DNA from: Azolla caroliniana
Lineage: Eukaryota; Polypodiophyta
DNA: 64,000 nucleotides
Direction of reading: 5' to 3'
Assembly (NCBI GenBank): GCA_043228905.1
Contig: JBHGNT010000008.1
Span: 17,608,001-17,672,000 of the forward strand
Shown here: positions 33,001 through 45,052 of the stretch, in pieces
How positions within the stretch are numbered: the stretch's first letter is position 1
Layout: each line of letters begins with the position of its first letter
Notes under the pieces: model-generated
Told to the model about the DNA's origin: nothing
The model's database searches: none
The model's input: only the letters and a program-made list of their open reading frames with translations
Made by a program: the position numbers and the translations under genes

Positions 33001-35122
33001 CTGTGTTCCACCTCCTGGAAATGTGAACTTGTCTTCCTTTATCGCAATCCAATTTTGTCCACCTTTATCTTCGACCAACCGTGTGTGAGGAACATTGCTA
33101 TACCAGACCTGGAAGTTTCAAATGGTTGTCAAACATCTTTTGAACCCATGAGTTTTCCGTGAATTACAATCATAGATTGACATATTCGCATTCAAGGGGT
33201 TTCCCATTCAAATGCAAACGAATACGGATATGAATGCATGGTCAAGTATTCGTTTAAAAAAAAAAGAGTACATGTGTCATGAACTCCCTCCTTTTTAGTT
33301 TCCTAAGATATAGAAAAGGAGACTCAACAATAAAAGAGGGACTTGACACTTATCAATTTTTATAGTAAATGTAAAAGTATTCGTTTTATTTTTAATAAAT
33401 AAATAAAATAAAATAAATGTTCATTAATTCCTCACTTTTTATTCTCCCAAAATTTATGGATATTTTTATTTGACATTAAATCATATTTTTATAATAAATA
33501 TAAAAATACTCGTTTTTTTAATTAATTAATTAATTAATTTAATTAAATAATGGTTCATAAACTCCCCCCTTTTTATTTGACACTATAAAGGACAGTTAAT
33601 ACTAATCATATTTTTATAATTTACTAATGAATGATTGTTCCTTTTTAGTTTTTTTTTAATTTAAAAAAATGAATTAATAAATTTTTTGTATATCTATATA
33701 ATGCAAAACGAATGGTTTTTTTAATAAATTAATTAAATTAAATAAAGGTTCATAAACTCCCCTCTTTTTTATTTGACACTATAAAGGAGAGTTAATACTA
33801 ATCATATTTTTATAATCTACTAATGAATGATTGTTTTTTTTTGTATTTTTAAAAAATTACTTAATTAATTTTTTGTATATTATATAATGCAAAACAAATG
33901 GTTTATAATGTTCTTGGGGCCATTTCGTATTCTCGAATATTGCGAATATCGCACATGGAGAATATCACGAATGTGTCATCTATGATTACAATACAGCCTT
34001 CTCTAAAGTTAGGAATATGTATTTTCTACGGAAATTTAAACAATTACTTCCTTCATGCATGAATCCATGATGGCTTTTTGTCCATGATTTAGTAATAAAC
34101 CTTATATTAGAAAAAGGGGCAACAATTAATTCATTATCTAGAGAAATAGCATGAATCTATCCACATTATATGTCTAATGGTCCTATCTCTAGAATTCAAT
34201 GAATGCTATTGACACTAGTTACATTTTCACACAACAAATCACTTCACGAATTGGTGAGGAAAAACCGAGTACAGCGGAGTAGCTTCCCCTTTATAGATCC
34301 ATTAGAAGGTCATTGTGTTCAGATCAGCACAAAATGGATCTGATCTTAAATAAATTATGCATATTTATAAAAGGAAATGGTCGAACTAACTGAATAGTCA
34401 GCCATACTAACCTCGTCTCGACTTTTTGGCCACCGGATAGGGTACTTATACCCAGGAGGTGGAGGGATAAGACAATTCAAAACATCTTCATTGTTAGGGC
34501 AATGCCTCTCCCATTTCTCTCCTTTATTAAACGACCTTAGCCTTGCGATGGCTGCTACATTGTCCAGGCATGGAATATACTCCTTCATGCTAGAAGGGCA
34601 TACTTCAAATTTACTATAGCTAACCTTGCTTGATGCATCAGGTGAATCTAAACCATCATGAGACATAACAACTTCACTAGGGTTGAGATCATCTTCCTTT
34701 CCCTTTTCTTCTTCTTCTTCTTCATCTTTTCCACTGGCATTTCCATTCCCCTGTTCTTTCTCATCCATTGGAAACTCCGTAGTGATGATGGAGCCATCTT
34801 CTTGCAAGACCCCTGTTTCTGAGACAACTACATGAGGAGGTGAACTGGGTCTTCTTTTGTCTTCCTTATTTCCTTGTTGAGTATCATCTTCTCCATTGTA
34901 GGGTGTGATGACCAAGGAGACGTGGTGCTGGGATGGGGATGAAGAAGATATACTGTATGAAGATTCATATACGACGGTTTCTTCATTTCCCATTGCCCAT
35001 CTCTTGCCCAAGTAGAAGCACAGAGAGGAAATGGTGAAGAGGAAGAAGGCTCTGAAGAGAAGGGGTCTCCTTGTAACCTCTTCACAAATCCTCTTCAATG
35101 GAAGGGATACATTACTCATCAT
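30045..35122 (-). CDS. PMT-type putative SAM-dependent methyltransferase (DUF248 / QUA2-like family)
   Basis: Nine exons on the reverse strand: 34412-35122, 32959-33108, 32426-32696, 31713-31823, 31452-31611, 31093-31353, 30575-30700, 30394-30471 and 30045-30252. All junctions are GT/AG and join in phase to 691 codons. The Met at 35122 ([10 protein letters not shown]) is chosen because a type II membrane anchor ([17 protein letters not shown]) follows; an in-frame Met 51 codons upstream is less family-like. An acidic stem ([14 protein letters not shown]) comes next. The lumenal domain starts [17 protein letters not shown], then [32 protein letters not shown] and [19 protein letters not shown]. 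The SAM site is [16 protein letters not shown], followed by [25 protein letters not shown] and [17 protein letters not shown]. Family members act in the Golgi, probably on pectin. The ORF is unbroken. Confidence 0.95.
33552..33905. repeat. 195-bp direct duplication in PMT intron 1
   Basis: Two AT-rich copies beginning GGTTCATAAACTCCCC start at 33552 and 33747 and share ATTTGACACTATAAAGGA. A more diverged relative is visible near 33419-33520. This intron is also the largest of the gene (about 1.3 kb). Confidence 0.75.
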
Positions 35123-36370
35123 TTTCTCATGAATGAAGAAGGAAGATCTCTGCAGAGGGAGGAGCTCCCCTGTTTTGCTGGGCAAATCTAATACAAATCC
35201 TTCCTTTCTTGAGAAGTGATGGATCTTTTGTTTTGTTGGATCAAAAAATTGCAAAGCTACTATGTACACTCTCACTCACCCCCCCAACATACATTGTTTC
35301 TCTCTTGATTGGTTTCACACTTGGGAGCCAGATATCGTCTTCCATAAAGAAAGCAAATGATTGCTAGTTATCGCCTTCTGTAAAACACGCATGTTTGTTG
35401 TAGGGACAAACCCCGGCGTCAGAGTCATTGAGTTGGACAAAACTTGATCGAGTTCTCGAGGTACATTGTGAGCAGTTTCAACATTGCTCTGCTAGGGGCA
35501 TTCTCTCGTGTGAGTTCACATAGCATGACTAGATATCACCTTTAGCAAAATTTGTGATCAATGGAGGAAAAAAGCCCAAATTTGGCGCCATCAAATTGGC
35601 CAAAATCTGATAGGGTTCGTAAGCTACATAGTGAGTGACCAACATAAACTATGTTAGAGTAAACTTGTGTGCAAGGTCGTTAAGCATAGGCATAGTTCTT
35701 TAACCTATTTGAGGTTCATGAGGAGTTCGGCTAGGTTAGCATATCTATTAATTTCTAACATATGACTCCTCTATCCGTTTGCATTCAAACTAAGTGTTTA
35801 AATATTAATTTCTAAATATATGGCACATGTTCAATATGTCTGCGAAAAAAAAGAGGTGGACAAGTTTTTTGTATGGCTCATCCAATTGGACAAGCTCAAT
35901 TAGGGCAACATATAAAAAGGTCACTAACACATGCCTCCTCTATTAAGATTGTAATCAAGCCAAGTGTTCAAAAGTGATCTTTAGCATATATAACACGTTC
36001 AATGTTTTTAGGGTCATCAAATTGAACAAGATCTCAATGTATTTTGTGGGTTTTAAAGTGAATTGTGGAACCTCATCACAACTCATCATGTATAGTTGAA
36101 AGAGGCTTGAGAACTTGGGGTTGAGTGCTTATCACAAACCTTTGGTAAATTCAATTAGGTTATTTCTAGGGGTCAAAGGTTTATGATAAGCTCTCCTAAA
36201 TATTTCATGGGGATAGATTCATATTACAAGACACATAATTTATTATCTTTTTATCTCCTCGCACACCTCTGAGGCCACACTCAAAAGAGCCAACCGTACG
36301 GTGAACAGGGATAGGATGGGAAAATAAGCAAGGGCCTGCCTTTTTATGATGATATCATAAACATATACAT

Positions 36371-36423
<53 letters not shown>

Positions 36424-36431
36424 GAGAGAGA
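35123..36431. other. Upstream region of the PMT gene and spacer
   Basis: The first 150-200 bp left of 35300 should contain the promoter of the reverse-strand PMT gene; no clean TATA box was identified. The rest shows no gene. It ends in microsatellites: CATA/(AC)n at 36367-36410, (AT)n, then (GA)n up to the U6-like copy. Confidence 0.4.
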
Positions 36432-36518
36432 GACCCTTCGGGGACATATGATAAAATTGGAATGATACAGAGAAGATTAGCATGGCCCTTGCACAAGGAT
36501 GACACGCACAAATCTAGA
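36432..36518 (+). pseudogene. U6 spliceosomal RNA retro-copy (3' truncated)
   Basis: Starts at U6 nucleotide 1 with GACCCTTCGGGGACAT (true U6 has GTCCC). It keeps ATAAAATTGGAA, the ACAGAGA box in ATACAGAGAAGATTAGC, and CAAGGATGACACGCACAAAT. About six to eight substitutions are visible relative to the plant consensus, and the last about 15 nt with the terminal U tract are missing. Upstream there is GA repeat instead of the plant USE and TATA elements, so it is not a functional Pol III gene. The exact 5' end is typical of snRNA copies made by LINE-type retrotransposition. Confidence 0.9.
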
Positions 36519-36540
36519 GAGAGAGAGAGAGAATTGATAA

Positions 36541-36735
36541 GGTTGTAGCTCAGTTGGTAAGATTGCCCAATGGAGACCAGGTGGTCATGGGTTCAACCCC
36601 TACATTCCACATTGGCATCTAGTGAAATAAGAGATATCTATAGTGTAATATAGAGGTGAGAAATTTGGGTTTCAAACCCAAGATGCAGTGTTAGTAGTGT
36701 AAACAACTTACCAATAGGATAAGCTAATTACGATA
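36541..36735 (+). mobile_element. tRNA-derived SINE
   Basis: The head looks like a tRNA gene: A box GTAGCTCAGTTGGTAAG (36545-36561) and B box GGGTTCAACCCC (36589-36600), the internal Pol III promoter. GGTTGTA at the start can partly pair with TACATTC at 36601-36607, but no anticodon arm folds, so it is not a tRNA. A tRNA-unrelated body follows with the 17-nt palindrome TTGGGTTTCAAACCCAA (36665-36681), ending in an A-rich tail ATAAAAGAAAA and GA repeat. Such elements need LINE enzymes in trans. It lies only about 20 bp after the U6 copy. Confidence 0.75.
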
Positions 36736-37518
36736 AAAGAAAAGAGAGAGAGTGGATTGATGCCATTTTATGTTTTGTTCATTCAAATTATTTTCTTCGT
36801 TGAAACTATAACTTAAGTTTTCTTATGAATCACACTTTTAGGTGTTTTGATTTGTTTATGAAACTTATGAATGTATAAGGTTTTGCATGTATGCAAAAGT
36901 TGGTATTAAAGAGGTAATTTAGATCAGCATCATACACCATTACACTTGTAGCTCGTAAAATTATCTAGATTTTTGAAAAGGAAAATCACCAAAATACCAA
37001 TACGATTATGGGAAGCTACTAGTATTCAACTTCATCTCTAGTTGTTTATTAGTCATTTTCCCATTTATAACCATAAAAAAGGTATACCATAATTTGTGTT
37101 CACTAATTCATAATATGGTTTTTTTCACGAAAACTAATTCAACACATTTATTGACTTCAATTTTCACATTGTCCATTGTGTTCAAAGATGAGGGGCAACT
37201 ACAAAAGCCCATTTATAGACCAAGGTTGATAACAATTTTATTTACATATTACAGATGACAATATGATATAAAAGACGCTAAGTTAATACTACCAAATTCC
37301 ATTTATGTAAACGATATGCATTGATGATATTACAAACACCTCGTACCTCCATATTCTTCCATATGGAATCATGATTCATCATTCTTGTTGGGATCAATAA
37401 GATTGATGTAGTTTTGAAAGTTGTCATGCACAGGAACCGCCTTTTAACTCCTTTACTAATCTCTAATTATGTTGTATCACGTAATGTCACCAAATGATAC
37501 AAATGTCACCACAAAATG
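36736..37518. other. AT-rich spacer, nothing recognised
   Basis: No coding similarity or repeat structure beyond AT richness. It could include decayed 3' parts of the LINE relic to its right. Confidence 0.35.
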
Positions 37519-38380
37519 TCATGCATTGTTGCTTATAGGGGGATTCCACAAAATGTCATGGAAACGGGCCACCAAGTGCAGAGTAAGTTCAAGTACAAGT
37601 GGATAATGATCGAACAAGACTTGCCCATCATAAATTGTGATATCCATTAACTCTAGTGAGAAATTAGAAGTATACATATTACAGACATTATGTATATTCA
37701 ATCCAACCTACATTATGTACGTAGACTTATATTGCACAAATTGAATTGTGATCTAAGAATCATCCCATGAATCCACTTCTATATATCACCTCAGAGATTT
37801 CGACCTCAAATTGTTCCCATGATTGTAATTTTGGGTCATCCATCAAAGAGTATGGAGATGTGGATTGGTCTACCTCGTAACATACATTAAAATCCTCCAT
37901 GAGAATCCCTAATCATCCATCCCTATTTCACTCCTATATATCACCTTGGAGATTTCGACCTCAAATTGTTCCATGCCTGTAATTTGGATCATCCATCAAA
38001 GAGTATGGAGATGTGGATTGGTCTACCTTGTAACAAACATTTAAATCCTCCATAAGCATCCCTAATCATCCATTCCTAATGAAAAGAGTCAAATGAGTAC
38101 CATAATAACCTCCACTTTTGAGATATATTCAATGCATATATTCCAACTAACCATATTAACTCTCCCTCGTATAAAAATTCTACCACAATGTATCTACCAT
38201 GGACATCACTTGCTACAACCCATGGTTGGAATTGATATTGTCGAAGCATCGAAATGGTTGAAAGAATAATCACCTATCTTTATCCCACCATAACATGCCT
38301 TATATAACTATGTAACAAAATAGAGGGCCTTGCTTTTTTACAGTCTTTATGCTCCACTGCACACACAATACACCATTAAC
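37519..38380 (-). pseudogene. LINE (non-LTR) endonuclease fragment with internal duplication
   Basis: On the reverse strand, HGRYIVVEF and LVGIYALN (about 38120-38200) match the apurinic-like endonuclease of plant LINEs, where GRY...V.YAPN is conserved. Downstream, MEDFNVCYEVDQSTSP is the GDFN strand-loop (Gly changed to Glu), and at about 37590-37650 DGQVLFDHYPLVLEL corresponds to the SDHxP motif (Ser to Phe). The GDFN segment is present twice in tandem (about 37772-37925 and 37933-38080, roughly 155 bp). Key catalytic positions are altered and the frame is interrupted. No reverse transcriptase domain could be read farther left. Confidence 0.7.
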
Positions 38381-38582
38381 TCTGTAGCAAAGTGTGCCAT
38401 AACTCATGCTTGTCTCAAACACATATTCGATATTCACATGACATAATTATGAGAATTTGTGCGAAGCTACAAGGCACATTACAAATTGCCACCTAACAAA
38501 GAAACCGGTAGATGTGGAGGCTCCTCGATCTATCCTTCATGATATCGTGTTTGATGCAGTCGTTAAGGATTCCCTATTATAC

Positions 38583-38673
38583 ATACACACACACACACAC
38601 ACACACACATACATACATACATACATACATACATACATACATACATACATACATACATACATACATACATACA

Positions 38674-38704
<31 letters not shown>
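38583..38704. repeat. Compound microsatellite (AC)n(ATAC)n
   Basis: About 13 AC units followed by roughly 24 ACAT/ATAC tetramers and a short AT tail. It produces meaningless long open frames on both strands ([18 protein letters not shown]). Confidence 0.95.
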
Positions 38705-38839
38705 GTATGTATATATATATATATATCTCTTAAATTGGGAGTATGTGCCTGAACATTCCATGTCGTTACATTCATTCGTTAATGTTTCCTTTTAACATAT
38801 CCATTCTCTTTGCTTCATTACTAAAGTTTCTACCAAATA

Positions 38840-39890
38840 TTGAAAGAATTTATCACGAATGAAGCTTCGAAGAGGTCAATTTCAAAGAAGAGGACATAAT
38901 AACAAAAGAAGAATTTGTATTACCAAGAGATCAAGATGACAAGGGTGCTGAAGACTGACTTTGAACCAGAATGGTTTGACACTAAGTAGATATTCCACTT
39001 ATATAGCATACATGGGATCCCCTCATTTGATGACGAGTTCTACGAGTCACAATGCATGACCTAGGATTTCATTTATTGTGGTAACGAAGATAAAACTCTT
39101 GTATAAGTTCAGGGGCATTAACGATGTTCGTTGCAGGTTCCCATGTTCAATCATTAGGCATGCATCTAAGCCAACCTACAAGGTAATGTAACTTGTTACC
39201 AATGATCTTGGAATCCAAAAGAGTGTATACGTCATATTATAGTCCTTCTGCAAGTTGAACTACAAGTGGTGATGGAACAACTCGGTTCAAGATAGAACTT
39301 GATGTTCATGGCTCTAACAATGAAACAAGAAATATTGGATGAAGATGCATATGTAAATGCAGGTCCAAATGAAACGCAACATCGTTGACTTGATAAATGT
39401 TTACAAATGGACCTAGATGTTAGAAATAAAATGTCTTGCATGGTTTAATAGTCTTCACATTACATCATAGTAGCCATACACAATCACCAATTTGAAACTT
39501 ATGTTCCTTGGGTGCAGAGTCTAAGCGATGCCAATCTGCTGCTTTTCTTGTACTTGTCTTGAGCATGAAGCAAATGTTCTAAAGTCTTGGTTTGAATGTC
39601 TTTGAGTTGTTCTAGGTGGTCCTCAATAATGGGATTTTTTGAGACTTTTGGATATTCAAGCATCATCTAATGAGGATGATATCATGTGTTTGCAAAGAAT
39701 GGAGTGTATCCCATAAAAGAATGAATTGAATTATTGTAAGAAAACTATGCCATATGTAAGAAATCAACTTAAGCAACAAAGATATTGCTCTAATGTTTGA
39801 CTTATGCATTCGGTTGGACCATCGGTTTGAAGATGATAACTGGATGTTGAATAAAACCGTTTGTAAGATTCTCATAAATATATTCTAGAA
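38840..39890 (-). pseudogene. Decayed Ty3/gypsy chromovirus: integrase C-terminus plus chromodomain
   Basis: Reading the reverse strand with several frame changes gives QTDGPTECISQTLEQYL at about 39790-39840 (catalytic-Glu region of integrase). Next come EDHLEQLKDIQTKTLEHLL and QDKYKK, a GPF motif LGPFVNIYQVNDVAF, then HLHPIFLVSLLEP. A chromodomain follows at about 39060-39215: HYLVGWLRCMPND, stop, TWEPATNIVNAPELIQEF. The aromatic and TWEP positions fit known chromodomains, which direct integration into heterochromatin. Many stops (for example before TWEP) and indels show it is ancient. RT and LTRs were not recognised. It belongs to a different lineage from elements A, B and C. Confidence 0.8.
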
Positions 39891-42255
39891 GAACTTTCAA
39901 TTTTGATGGCGAAAGGTTATTAAAGGTTGGAACCGCTTCAATTTTAAATTATCAATAACCGATTTAAACTAAACACATCGGGCATTATCAATAAGCTTAG
40001 TTTAAATTACGTTTTCTTATCTTAAATTCACTTATTGCATGCATGTGTGGTGTTCCTCATAACATTTTGCCTTCACCATCTACCAATACTAATAGAGATT
40101 TGTAACTTGCAACTAATGTACTTTGAAGTATTCTACACGTATTCTATGTTTTAGAATTGCCGTTTTTCAAAATTTCCTACATTCTACATATATCCAAAAA
40201 TTTGACGTATTCTACGTATTTAACAAGTATTTATCATTTCAAAAAAGTTTAAAAAAAATTCTTAAAAAAAAACTTTTAATTTTAAGAAGTATTTAACATA
40301 TTTTACAAGTATTCTTCGTATTTAACGTATTTTATCTATAAAATACGTATTCTAAGTTTTTTTTTAAAAGTTAGAATACTTAGCATATGTATTCCACAAG
40401 TATTGTATGCTAAGTATTCTACAACAATGCGCCAATTTGATGTATGAAAATAGGTAAATCGAGAGTTGATCATAATGGTGTAAATGTTGATACGATAGCA
40501 AGCAAGATGAATGCTTACGTTCCCTAGACTCTCGAAACTAGTGAGAATGTTCTTCCCACCTGCCAAATGTAACTTGCCATTCTTTATTACATCTTACTTG
40601 TTAGTCACCAATTATCATGGATTGGTAACTTGTACCTTTGGTTGTGAGTTCATTGTTGTGGTAATGACAGCAATTGTGGTTGTTACTTAGTTCCATCTAA
40701 GGAAAGGTGACGGTAATTTCTCATACAACATATTCTAGAAAGATTGGGAGAACGTTTTGACCACATAACATAAAAACTTAATTGCAAATAGGAATTGGAT
40801 AGATGAAAAGATGTGAAATAAGAATGGATCATAAGATTATAAATGTTGATATGATAACAAACATATGACTTTCCAAGTTCCTTAGCCTCTAGAGGTACTC
40901 AAATATTCTAAATGTCCCTGAGTCCACAACTCCAAACCACAACTCCACATTGAGGAATCAATAGAGCATTGGGATCATGTCACGAAGACCTCTGTATCAT
41001 CATGATATTGGCATGTTACTTATACAAAAAAAACATTTGCTCCATGACACAATTATAGAATATGAATACATATCTTGATGTATTATGCTCATTTTCATCT
41101 GACAACTTGAATGGCTACTCTTGCCTATATAAATAAGTTTATAGAAACAAAAAATTCCCAAAGCACACATGTCCTTGCATATCATATTCAATTTCTAGTT
41201 GTGACCAAAAGTGTCATGGGGACATTTAAAGATGTCCTTGGGTGTGGGCATACAACCTTAATGTTGTGAGGGCAACAGGGTAGACATGCACCATAATCTG
41301 AATCCATGGTTTTCAGGATGCAAGTTTGTTTTGTGCTTAAGGTTCTGATCAGTCTATTTCCCTACAATTTACTTGTTAAATCCAAAGTTGGGCAGTTTTT
41401 ATGGTCATATAGCCTTAGCCATCTATGCTTTCTGTATTCTAATGGTAGGATAAATATTAAACTGGCTAATCATTAAGATCTGCAACACGGGGCAACACAT
41501 GTAGGTCTTGAAGCTTATAGAGTTTTGCTAATTAGAGAGTATTAGCTACTTCCTTTGACATGGCATCTCATAGATGCCTGCCTGGTAAGACATTATCGTT
41601 GAGGCAAAGCTCTTATATTTTTGATTCTGTCAATCGGCTGGCTTCCACAACATAATGCCATATTTGGTGGTTTGGATGCTGATCGGGTTTGTTATCTTCT
41701 CCTATCCTCTTCTTGGGGGTGGTTAGTGTGGTTAAGTGCCCTTAATCCATTATTTTCTTTATTTTGTTTATCTAATTGTTTATCATTAATATATATGCAT
41801 ATACAATCAAGGTTATATACTCAATTGGTGGGAGAACATCCATATTCATGCACTTCGTTATATTTAATTTGCTTAAATGAGCGATTTTGCAATTTTTTTT
41901 TGATGTCTAATAGCTGTTATAAATGATACATAGACATTTGGGCGTGTAGAGAGTCTTCATTTCCTTACCACTTGCAAGATAAGTTTTCAAGGTTCATAAA
42001 TGGAGATGTAAATCCTGCCATTGCCACCCTGTCCACCTTCACTTGAAATTTGTTGTGTTTGCCTAAGTAAAAAAACAACACTTGCCAAGAAATAAACACC
42101 AAATAATCATAGTTTATCTACACACACATATGTATATACATGTATCTAAAGTCAAGCACACCCCAATTATCCGAATAAATATGTTGGTGATAGTTTAGAA
42201 CATTCTACCAGACATGCATGTCCATATGACTAATTGGAGGATATTTGCATGGCAG
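39891..42255. other. AT-rich intergenic DNA with short dispersed duplications
   Basis: At 40120-40370 the words TATTCTACGTATTT and GTATTTAAC recur irregularly, giving a matrix-attachment-like AT block. Two related segments containing GATCATAA and AAATGTTGATA lie at about 40468-40530 and 40826-40890. No gene was recognised; short frames look random. Confidence 0.4.
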
Positions 42256-43599
42256 GTGGCATTTTTGAATATTACAGGTTTCTGAGATTTTCCATAGCAG
42301 ATATGCCAATGCTTGAGGTGAGTGTTATGCACTAAAATTTTCAAGCAAGTGACAGTTTGTTGACCTTCCAATTGAAATTTGTTTTTTCAACCTTTTGTAG
42401 GTGGTTTAACGTACATCAGAGAATGTTTTTGTTCCATAACTGTAAGAGGAGGTATTTGCAACTTTAAAGATAAGGATGGGAGGTGTGTATTTGCAAAGTT
42501 TCGCACACATGTTTATCAAGGACATTATGGTATTTTGAGATATCGAAAGTTCTCTAATAGGATGGCTAATCTTGATAATTTCCCTTTATAATGTTATTTC
42601 TGCATGGAGATAAGCAGAGCTTCAAGCATGTGTCTCAATGTCATTGATTATAGATTTGTCAATGAGAATAGGGAATGTACTTTAGTATTGGCGATTTTCT
42701 TTATTTTAGTGTATTGATGTTGGTTCTATGACAAAAGGCTTGGGAACTCCTAACATGTTAACACGCTTTGTTGCTATAGAATTGGATTAAAAAATGGAAG
42801 GTTTGTATTGATTGTACGGAGCTATAAAGAATTTCAGGTATATATTTTCTGAGGATATGAGGTGATAAGTTTAGAAATACAAAGGTAATCTTGATATTTT
42901 CCCTTTATAATGCTATTCTTGTATTGGCCTATGCAGAATTTCTACTATATTTTCCAATAATTTTACAAGAATGGTTATGGCACTTTAGACTTTCTGTATT
43001 CTATTGTTTTTGGCAAAGGTTCTACAACAAGAGCTTTAGAGTCTCCTAACCTGTTAGGTCATGCTCCGTCCCATAGAATTATCCTAAAAAATTGATGTTC
43101 TTCTAAGCCAGAGCAGTTGTTTAAAAATAGAATTATATTGAGAAGTTGACAAAGCAAAAACCAAAGCTGAAATTAACCCTGAAAAAGATAGGTATAAGTA
43201 AGGCAAGTCATTTGACTAAGATTAGTACTTTTTTCTTTTTGCTTATTAAGATATTTTGAAAACATGCCTTCTTCTACATACAACATCAACAATAAACAAG
43301 GATGGTGAACTCATAAATATAGGATGCGAACCCAACTATATGGTTTCTAGTCTCCTCACTGCAATTTCAGTAGTTTAATCAATTTTGTCTACAAAATTTT
43401 AATTTGTTGCATGCACATTGAATCTCCATTATCTAATACTTTTATTTGTTTATTTGTCTATGTTCAATTTGCACTTTTCATGACTCATAGGCTATACTTT
43501 AGCCTTGAAGTTGTGGTTGAGTACGTCAGATCTGGTGCAGACAAGATATATATTGGAAGGGATGCAGTTTATGTTGCAGAAGAATACCTAAAGATTGAT
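42256..43599 (+). pseudogene. HISN4: HISN4 (HisHF, imidazole glycerol phosphate synthase) pseudogene, three exons
   Basis: Three splice-bounded blocks align in order with the cyclase half of plant HISN4. Exon 42256-42317 reads VAFLNITGF, stop, DFP and then, after a one-base loss, DMPMLE. Exon 42401-42482 reads RTSENVFVP, a frame slip, then TVRGGICNFKDKDGR, where functional enzymes have TVGGGIRDF. Exon 43491-43599 reads LYFSLEVVVEYVRSGADKIYIG and DAVYVAEEYLK and is open. Introns with plausible GT/AG ends are kept, so this is a fragment of a duplicated gene, not a retrocopy. The glutaminase half and the rest of the cyclase barrel are absent nearby. The intact enzyme makes imidazole glycerol phosphate and AICAR in plastids. 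Confidence 0.85.
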
Positions 43600-44405
43600 G
43601 TATGTATTCATGAATCTCTTAAATGGTACCTAGTTGTGTCAATATGTCAATAAAGAATTATGGTATAATGCAATTATTTAGATGAAGGATGCATGTTTTG
43701 CTTTTGTTGATTTTGCTACGCTAAACATTCTCTAATGAGTCCCGCTGGAAACTGGCAGCAAATTCAAGGCTTCGGATTTGTGTTTTACCTAGGTCGTCAA
43801 ATACCTACCCTGACAAAAGATCAAAATTTATTTTCTTAGAAAATATCTGAATTTAGTTTCTGTAAAATACATTTATTTTCATATAAACACTACCTGCCTG
43901 TAGGATCCTCATTCATCCTTTATGAGATAAAGAGGAGATCACGCATCACGGATACTTACAGAGGTAGAACAACAAATCCACTACATTCCTAATAATCCAC
44001 CTAAAGGTAGATTATGCAGAACAGTGCAATGGACAATGGCAATGGTGATAATCGAGCTTTAGGTAGGTTATCCAAGGTAACTAGGGGTCCCAATTGAAGA
44101 GACTAGAGCTATGGTGGTGGTAGAATGTTGGGCTCACCACTTTTGATCATTACAAAGATGGATGTTATGATATCAATACATCATGTAAGTAGTTTACCCC
44201 TTAGATTTATTTGAAAAAGACTTGTTACCATCATGTTCACCATTGTCATAGGTAGTATTTTCGGATTTATGGTTCTTTAGCCATTTATCTACTACTCTGT
44301 ACGGTGAAAATTGTTGAGAATCAAGCTCAACTCGTGTGAACATGTGCTTGTGAAGAAAAGCACAATGTGTGAAAAAGTGCCTGAGCACACTTTATTGTAA
44401 TATGT
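43600..44405. other. Spacer ending in a copia-like LTR head
   Basis: No gene. From 44312 the sequence TGTTGAGAATCAAGCTCAA closely resembles the first bases of the element D LTR (TGTTGAGAGATCAAGCTCAA), so element C seems to have inserted about 90 bp into an LTR of a related copia family. The continuation would be to the right of 51401. Confidence 0.45.
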
Positions 44406-45049
44406 TGTCGTGAAGAAAACCGTACACAAGCAGAATCGGTGCGCCCGAGCATAGGAACCGGCTCTTCATGCACGTATGCCTTGTGTTGTACATAGGAGAG
44501 AATTAGGGACATGGAAGATCCTAGGTAGGTAGATTCGGTAGGTAGGAAGTTAATAGGAAACGGCTCCCTTCTTGCCTATAAAAGGAGGGAGACGAGGAGG
44601 AGGAAGGGATCGCGAAGTAAGAGAAGACGAAGTGTTGTCGGATTGCGGGCCGAAGGCTTCTCTCTCTTCCAAACTCCATTGCTTCTTTCTGTGCAGGTTT
44701 TGGGAGGCTTGCGCTGCTCTGAGGAAAGCCCGAGTGCTTCCGGCAGCACCTCCAACCTACTCCTTTCTTCCTGTGCGTTTACGAACAGGCATCGGCATCT
44801 GTTCGCCGGCCTGTTCGGTTGTAACCGACTTCATGTTCTTGTTGTTTGTCTTTGTTAATACATACATACATACATTCGTGTCTCTCTGTGTCGCTGTCCC
44901 ACTTGCGTCTTTGTGTCGAAGGGCCGTGTCCCTGTGGATCTACGCTCGCACCCAATGGGTCTCTTCCCTTCTCCTTTCTCCCTTGCTCTTCGGTACAAGA
45001 CCCACGAGGTCCCGCCTCATTCCACGCATCCGCGAGGAGTACCTCGACA
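44406..45049 (+). repeat. 5' LTR of element C
   Basis: 644 bp with TATA box CTATAAAAGG at 44576-44585 and a (CATA)4 run near 44862. Open frames through it are by-products. Confidence 0.93.
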
Positions 45050-45052
45050 TCT

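Noticed and set aside
34828-35085. 85-codon reverse frame inside PMT exon 1
   Set aside because: Alternative frame of a well-supported exon.
36541-36612. Possible tRNA gene
   Set aside because: A and B boxes are present but there is no anticodon stem-loop and the acceptor stem is imperfect; it is a SINE head.
38457-38795. Open frames on both strands with THTYIH or MYVC repeats
   Set aside because: Translation of a tetranucleotide microsatellite.
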